Shown here: positions 50,275-60,530 of the stretch, piece by piece
Layout: each line of letters starts with the position of its first letter
Numbering within the stretch: position 1 is the first letter of the stretch
Source: Phymatolithon calcareum
Taxonomy: Eukaryota > Rhodophyta > Florideophyceae > Hapalidiales
Direction of reading: 5' to 3'
Assembly: GCA_977006965.1 (NCBI GenBank)
Contig: OZ345360.1
Span: 1,736,001-1,800,000, forward strand
DNA: 64,000 nucleotides
Made by a program: the position numbers and the translations under genes
Notes under the pieces: generated by a model
Seen by the model: only the letters and a program-made list of their open reading frames with translations
Database searches by the model: none
Told to the model about the DNA's origin: nothing

Positions 50275-52386
50275 TTACTTTGTTGCACGACGCAGCACTT
50301 CAGTCATCGCTAGGAAGTAGGAATCCTCCATGTGGTGCCTCAAAGAGCGCCCGGATACCAACTGGCTCCACATTTCCTGTTCGTACTCCAACAGAACGCT
50401 CATGTCGGTAAACCGGTCACGAAAAGGATCTATCGCATGTCCACCTTCCGTATCTTCTCCCTCCACCCAAATTTCACCACCTTCATTCACAAGAACAGTT
50501 CTCCCAACGTGTCGGTATCTTTCACACGGCCGATTCCCGATGGACCTCGGCATTCTAACCACCAAATCCGCATCATTCACAACTCGAAAAGAATTACGCA
50601 CAGCGGCATTGTACACCTTTGCAAATCCAACATTCCCTGCCTTTGGCGCCCCGTAACTAATGCAGGTGACATTCCGAGCTAAATTACGGTTCTTCATTGC
50701 AAAATCACAGGCGCAGAGAGTGGCCAGAGCGCCGCCAAGTGAATGTCCGACAAAATAGAAGCGATAGTCGGTCGCTTGGACACCGACGAGAATATCAATT
50801 GCATGCAAAACGGCATCCCGAACTGAATGATACGCTCGTAGAAAACCGTAGTGTACGCAACTGTCGTCTGCACCTACTGTGCTCTCCTGTTCGAATATCG
50901 GTGTTTCGATGGACACTACGCTGCTGGCGACGGTGAGGAGAGTTGATAAACCAACCGTCACATCGGAGCGGAGATTAAGGTCTATTTCTAGACCTGGTTC
51001 CCATTTCTGGAGAAACATTTGAGCATCGGTGTAGAAATCTTGCCAGGATACTTCCTCCGTTCCTCGAAATGATATCACAAGGTCCTTTGTGTTTTCATCG
51101 TGAAACAACCATACTTCAGTATCCGTGTTCAGATTTTGAACAAAGAGCGATTGTGGAATATCCTCATGGACGGTGGCATGTCTTTCAATTTCTTCAGAGA
51201 ATTCTCGCACTCCTTTCGCAAGAGTCGCCCAATTGGACGGTAGTGGTAATTGACCGGGTGGCAATTTTTCTCGTAATGCCTCTTGAATGGCAGATCCCTT
51301 GTCGTAAATGTTTTCCATTTCATCTTTCTCGACTTTGCTCTCACGACTCACCACTTCATCATGTAGATCATCCGGAGGTGCCATGTCGAAAGGAACGTAT
51401 GTGACTTCCACAAGAACGACACATTGTTCTACGGGATTGGAACTTAGTAGACGATCGGCAAACTGCTCGAATTTCTGAAAGGGGATACGAACATTTTCAG
51501 GCAGCAATGAAATTCCGAAAAAGTTACGCCCCACTTGCTCAGAACTGACAGCTTTCATCCACACTTCCAACATGCCCGATTCTGCTGGCGACTTCGTCCT
51601 GTCCGCTGTCTCAACAACCTCTGTCAAGTCTACATTCCCGAGTAATACAGGGGGTCGTCCTTCCTGATAAGCGCTTTCATTTTCGTACGCACATAATTCC
51701 AGTTCCTCGCAACTTATCCGCTCCGCTTCATCGCTCACATCCACCTCGTTAATAACATGTCTTTTTCGAATAAGAGAAAACCGACTCTCCTGCATGACGT
51801 TTAGTCTCACACCGTTATTGATTTTGCATACGACATACATGTCACCGATTCCCTTTTCCTCCTTCTTCTTCTCCTCCTGCTGTCTTATACCAACCTGAAA
51901 TAACCCTTTCGCAGCGCTGGCAATGACATCTGCATCAGGAAAAGCGTAATGCGCTACAATCACCTGACGTTGTCGTCCAGATAGCATTGAGCCCTTTACG
52001 GACGTTTCACGCACCTCTCGGTAGCATGCCGGCGACGGATCCTCGTATGCTCGGAAAGCATAACCTGCAAGCACTTGTGCGGTCACTGGGTCGAAGCGTG
52101 GTTCAGTTGGTACGGCTACATCGTCGTCGCCTTCCTCACCTACACCGAGAGCATTCAGCGCCGACGTCAAGCCCGCCTGTGCCAATTCGGAACTTCCTCT
52201 TTGCAAACGCTCAAATGCTCCTGTCGCTTCCAGCAGAAACTTCACAGTTGGTCCTTCGCGTTCTTTTTTGTTGGCTGGGCTGTCAGAGAGCGCACATTTT
52301 GCAGGCCTATTGCAAACAGTATTTCTGCGCGGGCGCACACGGAGCGCCCCAAAGTCAGCTGCCAAAAACGTCAAAGGACAGTACAT
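50275..52386 (-). CDS. Class 3 lipase with N-terminal plastid-type leader
   Basis: This 703-residue alpha/beta hydrolase belongs to the lipase class 3 family (triacylglycerol or galactolipid lipase-like). The catalytic serine is in VGHSLGGALA (about Ser549). It is preceded by DLVISFRGTEEVSWQDFYTD, the usual oxyanion region, and followed by SYGAPKAGNVGF and RVVNDADLVVRMP, which holds the likely catalytic Asp. The His is expected near the end (RHHMEDSYF). About 400 residues precede the hydrolase domain. Part of them (VVCKINNGVRLNV, later VEVWMKAV-like and CVVLVEVTYVPF) reads like a C2 or C2-like beta-sandwich. The first 35 residues (MYCPLTFLAADFGALRVRPRR) look like a plastid transit peptide. 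The open frame reaches further upstream, but 52386 is its first ATG. A dyad at 52468-52493 stands just upstream. Confidence 0.85.
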   Translation of the reverse strand: MYCPLTFLAADFGALRVRPRRNTVCNRPAKCALSDSPANKKEREGPTVKFLLEATGAFERLQRGSSELAQAGLTSALNALGVGEEGDDDVAVPTEPRFDPVTAQVLAGYAFRAYEDPSPACYREVRETSVKGSMLSGRQRQVIVAHYAFPDADVIASAAKGLFQVGIRQQEEKKKEEKGIGDMYVVCKINNGVRLNVMQESRFSLIRKRHVINEVDVSDEAERISCEELELCAYENESAYQEGRPPVLLGNVDLTEVVETADRTKSPAESGMLEVWMKAVSSEQVGRNFFGISLLPENVRIPFQKFEQFADRLLSSNPVEQCVVLVEVTYVPFDMAPPDDLHDEVVSRESKVEKDEMENIYDKGSAIQEALREKLPPGQLPLPSNWATLAKGVREFSEEIERHATVHEDIPQSLFVQNLNTDTEVWLFHDENTKDLVISFRGTEEVSWQDFYTDAQMFLQKWEPGLEIDLNLRSDVTVGLSTLLTVASSVVSIETPIFEQESTVGADDSCVHYGFLRAYHSVRDAVLHAIDILVGVQATDYRFYFVGHSLGGALATLCACDFAMKNRNLARNVTCISYGAPKAGNVGFAKVYNAAVRNSFRVVNDADLVVRMPRSIGNRPCERYRHVGRTVLVNEGGEIWVEGEDTEGGHAIDPFRDRFTDMSVLLEYEQEMWSQLVSGRSLRHHMEDSYFLAMTEVLRRATK

Positions 52387-52467
52387 TATTCGACCGAATG
52401 CATTTTCTGCATCTTCTTCGAGTCGCGCGCACGTATCGAAGCAGATTAAAACATGGTCTGGTTGAGG

Positions 52468-52493
52468 TGGTTGAGGTGAGATCACCTCAACCA
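52468..52493. promoter_or_regulatory. Perfect dyad upstream of the lipase gene
   Basis: TGGTTGAGGTG and its exact inverse are separated by AGAT. It lies 82-107 bases before the lipase ATG. The left arm is also partly repeated in tandem (GGTTGAGGTGGTTGAGGTG). It may be an operator-like site or a leader hairpin. Confidence 0.45.
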
Positions 52494-53878
52494 GTCAACA
52501 CGACCGTGTTTTCTCCAGCTGATGATCCAAGGGTTCCTACCGTGGGGGGCGAATTTTATTGATTGGTTATTCAGTGCAGGATATGGTGGTTATTGGCTGT
52601 TCGAACGGCACGTGTGCCATTAGACCATCTTTATGACGATACATTGTATCGTCAACTCCTTTGATGATGATCATCTTAGCAGATTCATCAGCATGATGTT
52701 GACGAATCTGCCGTCCTCAGAGGCTGACAAAGCAGAGCTTTATCGCTAACTATCTTCTACTAAGATTAATGCAGGGCGTTGTTCATGCTAGCTAATTAGG
52801 AAAGCACTCCTTCTTCTCTGCCTGCCTCTCGAAATACGATTCGAAGTCATCCGGAGCAAACATAGAGATTCAAAACCTCTTTCGCTCTTGCTCGTCTTCA
52901 TTGAGATATTAGTGTCCATTCAAATTGGATGTTTCAGCGAAGGCTGAAGCAGTGCAATTTTGTCCTGCGGTCGAGTTGAAAAAGCACGTAGTCCATTCGC
53001 AATGACTTTCAAGCCCAATGGACTGAGAACCATTTCATTTCTACGTGACAAGACCACAACAGAGACGGAACTCTGAAAGCACTTAAAAATTTACTGATAC
53101 ACAATGGCGAACGATCGCATGTCATCTCAATTAATTTGACTTGTATTCTTATTGTGCTCTTTCAGCGGAGGAAACTTTCCTTCTATCGCTAGCGCTATCG
53201 CCATAGGATATGTTTTACATTGACAATTGTAGAGCAGCTGTTTTCAATTGTTCACCGCATGAGTTTCGATCTTCAGCTTCACAAAAGCAATCTAGTTTCA
53301 TCTTCACACACATTGCTTGATGAGAACAATTATGCGTGGCGGCATTGTCTCTGCAAGCCATCATCATCACAAGTTTGGGTCTTTTCGGATAATAAGAGTA
53401 TATTCGCAAGCTTCAAAAGTACTCCGATCTCGCGAAGAACAAGTACAAAAGGGTTAGTCACCGCTTATGAACATAATCTCGCGAAAGAACAACTCGAGCA
53501 TATCTTCGTCGGTAAACGACCGGGGTTCATTTGAAGTCTTCGTCGACTTGGCGGTCTTCTGGTGAGACGTAATCGCCTTCTTGGCCATGTCAAACACTGG
53601 GCTCCATTGAAAGTGTCTGGCGATCTTAGTCGGAGGATTGGTGAGGAGTTGCATCTTTGGCTCGAGAGCTTTCTTTGACATGTTGGGCTTGATGAACATA
53701 TTTCAGATTTATGGTGAGAGTTGAAGTGCCCGGCGATCGAAACGTAGTCCCTACTTCCGTAGTGAGAGGTTTTCGGTTGTGCCGAACGCAAAAAAAGTGC
53801 AAGAGAGTTGCAAATTCGGGGAGTATGTGTCGGCGAAAGACGTGATTGAAAAAGCACCTATCAAATTTTCAAAGGACT

Positions 53879-53879
<1 letters not shown>

Positions 53880-53917
<38 letters not shown>
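53880..53917. repeat. (GGC)n microsatellite, about 12.5 copies
   Basis: An uninterrupted trinucleotide run in a non-genic region. Confidence 0.95.
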
Positions 53918-53918
<1 letters not shown>

Positions 53919-55478
53919 CAGAGAATGTATCCCACATGCTGGCAACGTGTTACTCACGGTCGGTGAGCTAGTCATAATGTTTCGCAGTCAATATAACGGG
54001 AGGAGGTGCGATGAAAAAGTGGTCATCACAGCCGTGTTCTCTCCAAATTAATACCTCTGAACAGTTGCCGTAGTGATCGAGCTCGAAGCTAACGTTTGCC
54101 TTAGCTGGACTCTTTCGTCGTGGTTTCGCTTCCGAAGAGAATACATGTGTTATTGCAGAAGATAGAGTAGAGGAAATTTGCGGTCACAAGCTGGAAGAAT
54201 GAGCTATCCCCTCGTTGGGCCGGTCCCAACTTCGATGGCAACTATGGACAGACCGAGAATTGAGCAGTTGATGGAGAAGCTTGTCGCTTCATACTTCTCC
54301 TAGCACAACTTTAGCTCTTAGACACCAATGTAAGGCGTTGTTTGAATAGTAGCAGCTCGCAACACAGATGTGGCGACGAAGGCAGTGCTGTAATGTATAA
54401 GGCAAGCTCTTTTGAAAAACGAAACTCTTGCTGTTATGCTACGGTATATCCACCTTGAGCCGTACCGACTGATAAAAAACAAACCCAATCGGCCCTACTA
54501 GGATTCACGAGATAAAATACATTGATAGAAAAAATGAACCCTAGTGTATCTGAGGGTAGGTTGCCTTTTAAAGACGTCCTTTGATCCATCATATGTATTG
54601 CACACTGGCTTTCTTCATCTCCTCCGAGATTTACACTGTCATGCTCCCTTAACACCCACGCTTGGGTATTGAATTCATTTTCAAAATTGAATCCTCTCCA
54701 TGAGGTTGTCCATCGGAAAATCAAGTCTCGTTTTTGAGATGTTCTCATTGAAGTTGCAGCTACTTGCGCTGTACAATCGGACTATCTTCCGCACAGATCC
54801 TTCTATTGCGAAACATGACGTGTCTCCTTTGACGAACCGCCGGCCCCCAACGATATTTACTATTGTGGAGAAACAAACAGGTTCAATTTCTTAGTTTGCT
54901 TTCTTCGCAGTATATTCCACAATTGCATGAGATTATAGAATATACAGCTATATAGTGAGATGTTCGTACTATGGCGTGTCTGAGAACACGAGAACGACAA
55001 ACTGTCCCCTCTTTAACTCGACGTGATGTTTTCCAATCAAACGCACAGCAGCTTCTATGTCAGAAATTTGGAGGCCCCGAGATTTCTTACGACTGCCACG
55101 TCACTTATCCCTGTTCCCGTATGGTGCATAATTTTGTGCACCTTTTTTATGGTGCACTGATCGACGAAACTGTATATGGTGTATGCATGCACCGTACAGT
55201 ACATGTAATCCGTACTCCATGGCGGATGGCATGCATAGTGTACAGCATGGAATAAATATATTATTTTCATTGAAAATTTAAAAAGCATTTTTGCAATATC
55301 AGCACCATGAAACAAAGTTCTCAAGCACTCTGTCTGGCTCTTAGTAGTATTGCGCGCTCGCGTTGCATTTCGTAGGCCACGTCTAACGACGTCGGCGCTG
55401 TCTTGCCCCTCTTTGTGCAGACCAAACACCGTCACTACTTTGCAGTTCACCTTCTGTACTAGGAACTTTCTACGGATT

Positions 55479-55580
55479 GGTCATCGCGCTCAAACACAAG
55501 CACAAAGTGCCCCGCTTCCCTTCATCGTTTCAAACGATGGAAAGCGGGGCACTTGGTGTTCGTGTTTGAGTGCGATGACC
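55479..55580. repeat. 102-bp imperfect palindrome (foldback element)
   Basis: Arms of about 50 bp start GGTCATCGCGCTCAAACAC and end GTGTTTGAGTGCGATGACC. They carry a few mismatches and almost no loop. The inner part AAGTGCCCCGCTT is exactly inverted. Confidence 0.9.
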
Positions 55581-56207
55581 GATCTGTTATGGACTGCTGC
55601 AGCTCTTCTGCTACAACATGGTCAAACTAATGGCCAAATCGACATCAGGCAGAGTGACTTATCAAGCGATTTCGACTCAGATTTTATCCCAGCTCCATAA
55701 GACTCTACTTCTGAAGGATGATTGTCCGACTGATCAGTTGTGTTTAGAAAAAGACAGTAACAGTGGGGAAGGTGCCCAAGAATTCGCTACAAACATTTTA
55801 AACTTTTGAAGAAGGTGAACTGGGTGGCTTTTTTGTGGATAGTAGCATTGGTCCTTCCTGCAGCTATAATGGCCTGGAAAATGATAATGAACACTCCTTC
55901 AATGATGCCCCTCAAACATAGTCAGCCGGAAGTAGTGAGCTTCATTGTTGGAACTATTGATCAGCAGAGAGTAGAAGAAATTGTATTTCCGGCCTGGTTT
56001 GCCAAGTTCAAGGTATTACGATGAATGTTCATGTTTTGCAGGGAAACGAGTAAAACGTCAGAGAAAGTAGGTGCATGATGACAATTGGTCTGCAGCACAT
56101 GAACAATCTGGGCCATTTCTTGCTTGAAGTTAAAAGAGCTATGTTCGCTATCAATCGGTCTCTCTTGTGTTGCTTAATTGCGGCATTTCGTGAACTTGAT
56201 AATGATC

Positions 56208-56455
56208 ATCTACATTTGTCCTCACGCTTCCTCGAAGACACTACCAACTTCAGGGTGTCTAGTAAATAAAACAAAGGCTCTGGGACTAGTTCATAATGCT
56301 CTATGCTCGTCTTTGACAAACTTTTATCTGGGTTTTACACAGTCAGTGACGGGCATAGAGCATTATGAACTGATCCCAGAACCGTTCTTGGATTACCAGA
56401 TACCCTGAAGTTGGTAGAATCTGTGAGCAAGCGCGAGGCCTAATGCAGGCGTGGT
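56208..56455. repeat. Inverted repeat, arms of about 105 bp, MITE/foldback-like
   Basis: The left arm (about 56208-56313) and right arm (about 56347-56455) are inverted, imperfect copies around a spacer of about 35 bases. Matching blocks include CTACCAACTTCAGGGT, then AGTTCATAATGCTCTATGC. Divergence between the arms suggests an old element. Confidence 0.85.
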
Positions 56456-56726
56456 AGCAAAGATGCTACGATAAGAGCCTGCAGCACCTAATCATTTGGT
56501 GGGCATGACTTCTAATGTACATGAATACCTTTACTTCATTGCCCTACATGATGTGCTGATCTCGTTCGAACTATTGTCCCAAGAAGTCCGAACGAGATCG
56601 CACAATCACAACAAATTAGCTGTTTAAATTCTGTTCTGTTACTCCGTCCCATTACGGCCATAATGCGTCCTAGTTCTCAACCGCTCCAAGCACGACCACG
56701 TGGAACGGTTGCAACCAACAACTGTG

Positions 56727-58598
56727 TCAAAGACTCGTCGTTGATTGCAGGACACGCTCGCCATTGATATATGTGACAATTCGTTTGCTGGCTGCCATAC
56801 TTTGCAAAAGAGAGGAACCCCTAGCCACGACGTCATCAAACTCGTTTGCATACCCCGAGCTACCCGCAGAGTCCGCAGCACTCCCAAGAGAGTCTGACAG
56901 TTCGTTAGAAGGGACAATGCCATTTGTGTCCGCATTGCTCAGCTCGTCTTCCTCGTTTGCGTCAGAAGCATCATCCTCATCCTCATCTACATCATCCACG
57001 ACATCTCCTTCTTCCTCATCAGGCTCGGCATACGCAAGACGCTGTCCAAGGGGAACACTTTCGGTAAGCGGTATTCCAGCAGTTTCCTCCTGCACACTCC
57101 TTGGACGCATCAAGGAGTTGCGTGGTTTTGAGGTGGACTTCGTGAGGACTGAAGGCGACGAGGTGAGAGCAAAACTGGAATTGTCAAGATATTGCTCTTC
57201 TGCACTGATAAAAATGTCATTGAAGCTAGGCTGCACAGCGCTTAGACTCCGCGATAAAGAAGTTGATTCTGGTGAGCAGAGCAAGGGGTCCTTCAAAGCA
57301 CCTGAGTCTTCAATGTTCAACCCATTACCGAGGAACGGCGATCCAGTTGCCATGTCCAGTCCAAAGTCAAAAAAGTTGCTCGTATCACGGCTCGCATTTG
57401 CGTCACTTAAGTCAATAGATGACCCAAACATCGCTCCCTCTTCATCTAATGGTGGAAGCTGGCCCGCCTTTGCCAAAGACTCGAGCAACTGTCGATCAGC
57501 TTCGTGTTGCATCTGCGATTCGCGCAATCGCGCGGCTTCCTCCTCCGCTTCTACACGACGCCGTTCCGCTCTGACTTGAGGATTCTCTTCAAACTCGTCA
57601 TTTTCTTCCTGTTCAGCCTCAAAAAGGATTTGTGATGTCCTCAGTCGCCGCTGCTCTCTCTCGCGCAACGTTTTTGACGACATGTTCCGCTCCGAAAAGC
57701 GCGTCCCTTCCGTAGGATCAAGCGATGAGATGCTACTGCGAGAACGCCGCCGTGGCTTCGGCTTGTCTGTCCCATTAACTTTTCGCAGCTCAGCATGTCT
57801 TTTAAGCAATGTCTGACGGATAGCTTCCTTATGCGACTCAGAAAGCGGTGACCTCGGCTCTTTGCTCTTGTTAGCCTCTTCAATCCCCGTAAGAACCCTT
57901 TCTCTGTAGTCAGGACTCGCCCACATTTCCTTAATCCTGGCAGACAGTTTCTTCTTCGTTGCCTCCGACATGGGTCTTCGTATGCCACCTTTTTCCGAAA
58001 ACACAGACCCGTCCATATACTCCTTTTTAAACCGCTTAGATATGCGAGAATCCAGAGCCGCTACCATAGCAGTAGAAAACTTAAACGGTACCTTGCTGCG
58101 CGTTCTACGTGCAGCAAGGTCAGCACTACCATGCAGGACTCGCGAGGCATGGCGAATTTTCCGCTTCGTTTCCTCAGAGTGCTTGCGACCCGTGGCCTGC
58201 TCGCGAAGCCTCTCGCGCACATGCGGGGATCTCATTGCCATTTTCGTCGCTGCGGCAATTTTGCGTTTGGTTTCCTCAGAATGCTTGCGGCCCTTATTCC
58301 ATGGCACATTGCCCTTGTTCGCGGCACTGATCTTACGACGCGCCTCATCTGTGTGACGATACGGCAAACGCTGCTCCCGTATACCACGGGGAATAGTTTC
58401 CTCAAGAGGATTAAAAGGAAATAAATCGCTACCAATATGTGCACGTCGACCTTGCGGGGTGGCTAGCGGACGGGGACGCCGCTCTGGCCCTGTACGCTGA
58501 ACGACCGCCCCGACACGCGGAAGCCCAGGCACGAAGGCGAGGCCGAGGGAGCGCGAGTCTAGTCTTGGCATTGCAAGGCGCCGGTCGGACGGCGCCAT
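56727..58598 (-). CDS. NUMOD3-repeat protein, probably plastid-targeted
   Basis: The 623-residue product has several NUMOD3-type helical motifs, a DNA-binding module first known from homing endonucleases. The units are HTDEARRKISAANKG with PWNKGRKHSEETKRKIAAA (about residues 90-120), GRKHSEETKRKIRHAS (about 135-150), RPMSEATKKKLSARIKEMW (about 205-223) and SPLSESHKEAIRQTLLKRH (about 250-268). No GIY-YIG or HNH nuclease motif is present, so this is a DNA-binding relative and not an endonuclease. The chosen start (MAPSDRRLAMPRLDSRSLG) leads a Ser/Arg/Pro-rich, acid-free stretch typical of plastid transit peptides. The C-terminal half is acidic and Ser-rich, with a long Glu/Asp run (DEEEGDVVDDVDEDEDD) near residue 550. 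Similar nuclease-free NUMOD3 proteins exist in plants. A role in plastid nucleoids is inference. It is head-to-head with the mitochondrial carrier gene. Confidence 0.75.
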   Translation of the reverse strand: MAPSDRRLAMPRLDSRSLGLAFVPGLPRVGAVVQRTGPERRPRPLATPQGRRAHIGSDLFPFNPLEETIPRGIREQRLPYRHTDEARRKISAANKGNVPWNKGRKHSEETKRKIAAATKMAMRSPHVRERLREQATGRKHSEETKRKIRHASRVLHGSADLAARRTRSKVPFKFSTAMVAALDSRISKRFKKEYMDGSVFSEKGGIRRPMSEATKKKLSARIKEMWASPDYRERVLTGIEEANKSKEPRSPLSESHKEAIRQTLLKRHAELRKVNGTDKPKPRRRSRSSISSLDPTEGTRFSERNMSSKTLREREQRRLRTSQILFEAEQEENDEFEENPQVRAERRRVEAEEEAARLRESQMQHEADRQLLESLAKAGQLPPLDEEGAMFGSSIDLSDANASRDTSNFFDFGLDMATGSPFLGNGLNIEDSGALKDPLLCSPESTSLSRSLSAVQPSFNDIFISAEEQYLDNSSFALTSSPSVLTKSTSKPRNSLMRPRSVQEETAGIPLTESVPLGQRLAYAEPDEEEGDVVDDVDEDEDDASDANEEDELSNADTNGIVPSNELSDSLGSAADSAGSSGYANEFDDVVARGSSLLQSMAASKRIVTYINGERVLQSTTSL

Positions 58599-59084
58599 CG
58601 GTGTGCGGTTGCTCTTGCCGACAAAGCGGCGAGGCAGGGTCGAGAAATTGACGATCTCGACGGCACGGTGATCGGAGATTTTGGGACTCGTGGTGAACTG
58701 GAGCGGAGGGTTCACAATAGCAAGGTCTGTGCAGCAAATCTACATGCGCCAAGTGGCCTTTGCAAAATTAAATGCTTACAGCCGGCGCTGGCATACGGAT
58801 CGATTAGTGCACAACTGTTCAGTGCAGTATTGTGGATCTTCGATCTCGTTTGTCATATGATTAGATTTGTGAAATGCATGCGAATACCGTTTATTGGATG
58901 CACGCCTCTTTCGACGTGCGTCCAGAATTTTATTCTGAAATTGGACGTCGACCATGAGCGGTGTCAGGAAGAGTCTCGTCATTGATGATGTCACGCACTA
59001 TCCTTCCACTATGCGAAATACCGTGTAGTGATCGGCGAGCAGTTGGTGGACAGTCTCATTAAAAGACCTCAATCACGATCTGCG
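58599..59084. other. Divergent promoter region of the NUMOD3 and carrier genes
   Basis: This 486-base spacer lies between two outward-facing start codons. Both frames are open for some distance into it without an ATG, so the exact starts are not certain. No TATA box is clear. Confidence 0.5.
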
Positions 59085-60053
59085 ATGGTGCTGCCACCGC
59101 CAACAGCCCACATGACACAGCCAACTACATTAGCGGCGAGCGCCATGGAGAAGAAGGCTGCGGCAAATAGCGATCGCAGCTTGAAGATTTTGGTGCAGAA
59201 TATCATCTTCGGTGGTACCGCCGGTGTCGTTGGTCAGTCGTGTGTCTTCCCCATGTACACAGCGAAGACCAACCTTCAGCAGTTTCCCGGCCGTTATTCC
59301 AGTCTCCTCGACTGTTTCCGGAAGATTGCGCAACGTGATGGCGCTCGTGCTCTCTATACAGGTCTCCGTCCAACTCTGACGTTCACCTTCCCGGAAAAGG
59401 CGATCAAACTCGCTATGAATGACTACCTTCGGGCAACATTCGCGGACAGGAATGGTAATGTGTCCCTCGCTCGTGGCGTGGCCGCTGGAGCTGGCGCCGG
59501 ATTGTGCCAGGTGATCGTAACGAATCCGATGGAGATGCTGATGATTACTATGCAAACTCGGGAAGCACAGGGCCTGAAGCCGATAAACATGGTGCGGTTG
59601 GCGTCAGAATTAGGGGCACGTCGGCTTTATCGTGACATTCCGGCTACACTGTTGCGCGATATTCCGTTCAGCATGGTATTTTTCCCCATGCACACTGCTG
59701 TTCAAGAGTTTTTTGCTGACGAAAATGGAGACACTCAGGTAGACAAGGTGCTGCTTTCAGGGCTTATATCTGGTTCCACGGCAGCCGCTCTGAGCACTCC
59801 GGCGGATGTGGTGAAAACGCGAGTGATGGCCAGTACTGGATCGGCAATCGCTGCATCGAATGGAGCTACTGAGATTGTAATGCCACAGTACAAGCGCATC
59901 GGGCAGTGCTTCCAGGATGTTGTGAAAACTGAGGGTGTGCGTGGGCTTTTTAAGGGCGTTGTGCCACGCATTTTGATTATCTCACCTCTTTTCGGAATCA
60001 CGACGATGTTCTATGAAGCACAGAAGATGTTCCGGAAAAAGGGATATCTCTAA
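59085..60053 (+). CDS. Mitochondrial carrier (SLC25), glutamate/aspartate-glutamate carrier-like
   Basis: The 322-residue product is a three-repeat mitochondrial carrier with six transmembrane helices. The repeat signatures read FPMYTAKTNLQ, NPMEMLMITMQ and TPADVVKTRVM. Only the third fully keeps P-x-[DE]-x-x-[KR]: the first has Tyr for the acidic residue and the second has Met for the basic one. The segment PEKAIKLAMNDYLR after the first repeat is characteristic of mitochondrial glutamate and aspartate/glutamate carriers (SLC25A22, A18, A12, A13), and NPMEML fits their second repeat. There is no EF-hand N-terminus, so it is closer to the simple glutamate carriers. The altered signatures make the substrate uncertain. 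ATG 59085 is the first in the frame. It is head-to-head with the NUMOD3 gene. Confidence 0.85.
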   Translation: MVLPPPTAHMTQPTTLAASAMEKKAAANSDRSLKILVQNIIFGGTAGVVGQSCVFPMYTAKTNLQQFPGRYSSLLDCFRKIAQRDGARALYTGLRPTLTFTFPEKAIKLAMNDYLRATFADRNGNVSLARGVAAGAGAGLCQVIVTNPMEMLMITMQTREAQGLKPINMVRLASELGARRLYRDIPATLLRDIPFSMVFFPMHTAVQEFFADENGDTQVDKVLLSGLISGSTAAALSTPADVVKTRVMASTGSAIAASNGATEIVMPQYKRIGQCFQDVVKTEGVRGLFKGVVPRILIISPLFGITTMFYEAQKMFRKKGYL

Positions 60054-60530
60054 TCTATCTTGTTGTATTTTGACCGTCTGTATCTCATTAAGCCGATGCG
60101 GCTTTTTTGTATTCCAGCGTCGTGGCGGTCTTCCTGTTGGTGTCGACTTTCGTAAAACAGTATCTTCTTTTACAGATCTTGAGGCTTAGAAAATTTTAAA
60201 GCTTAGTTTAATGCATTGTGTCCAAACTTTTTCCGTTCCAGACGTTTCATGCTCTTAAGAGCACGAAAATGTCAAATCTGTGCAAACATGAAGGTGTGCT
60301 TACAGAAAATGTACAGCCATGATATCACATCGTCCCGATGCGGCATTGCCGATGGGCATACATACGTGCACAGACTTCCTCTCACGTCAACCCCGACCAA
60401 GAGCTTAATCTCTGAACGAACGAATTCAAAATCGCCAACGCAAGCACCGGGCAAAACGTGGAAGAAGAATGTTCAATAGTCGAGAAATTACTAACTAAGC
60501 GCTTTTGCCGCTCACATTCGCAACGCAACA
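60054..60530. other. Intergenic; nothing recognised
   Basis: This holds the 3' flank of the carrier and the 5' flank of the cystinosin gene, both on the plus strand. No gene or repeat is convincing. Confidence 0.5.

Larger units (their letters stand above)
52387..56726. other. 4.3-kb gene desert with foldback repeats
   Basis: No gene is supported. The region holds a dyad next to the lipase start, a (GGC)n run at 53880-53917, a 102-bp imperfect palindrome (55479-55580) and an inverted repeat with arms of about 105 bp (56208-56455). Frames crossing the (GGC)n run read as poly-Gly on one strand and poly-Pro on the other. They lack starts or motifs, although 53.45-54.05 kb looks somewhat coding-like on both strands. 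Confidence 0.5.
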
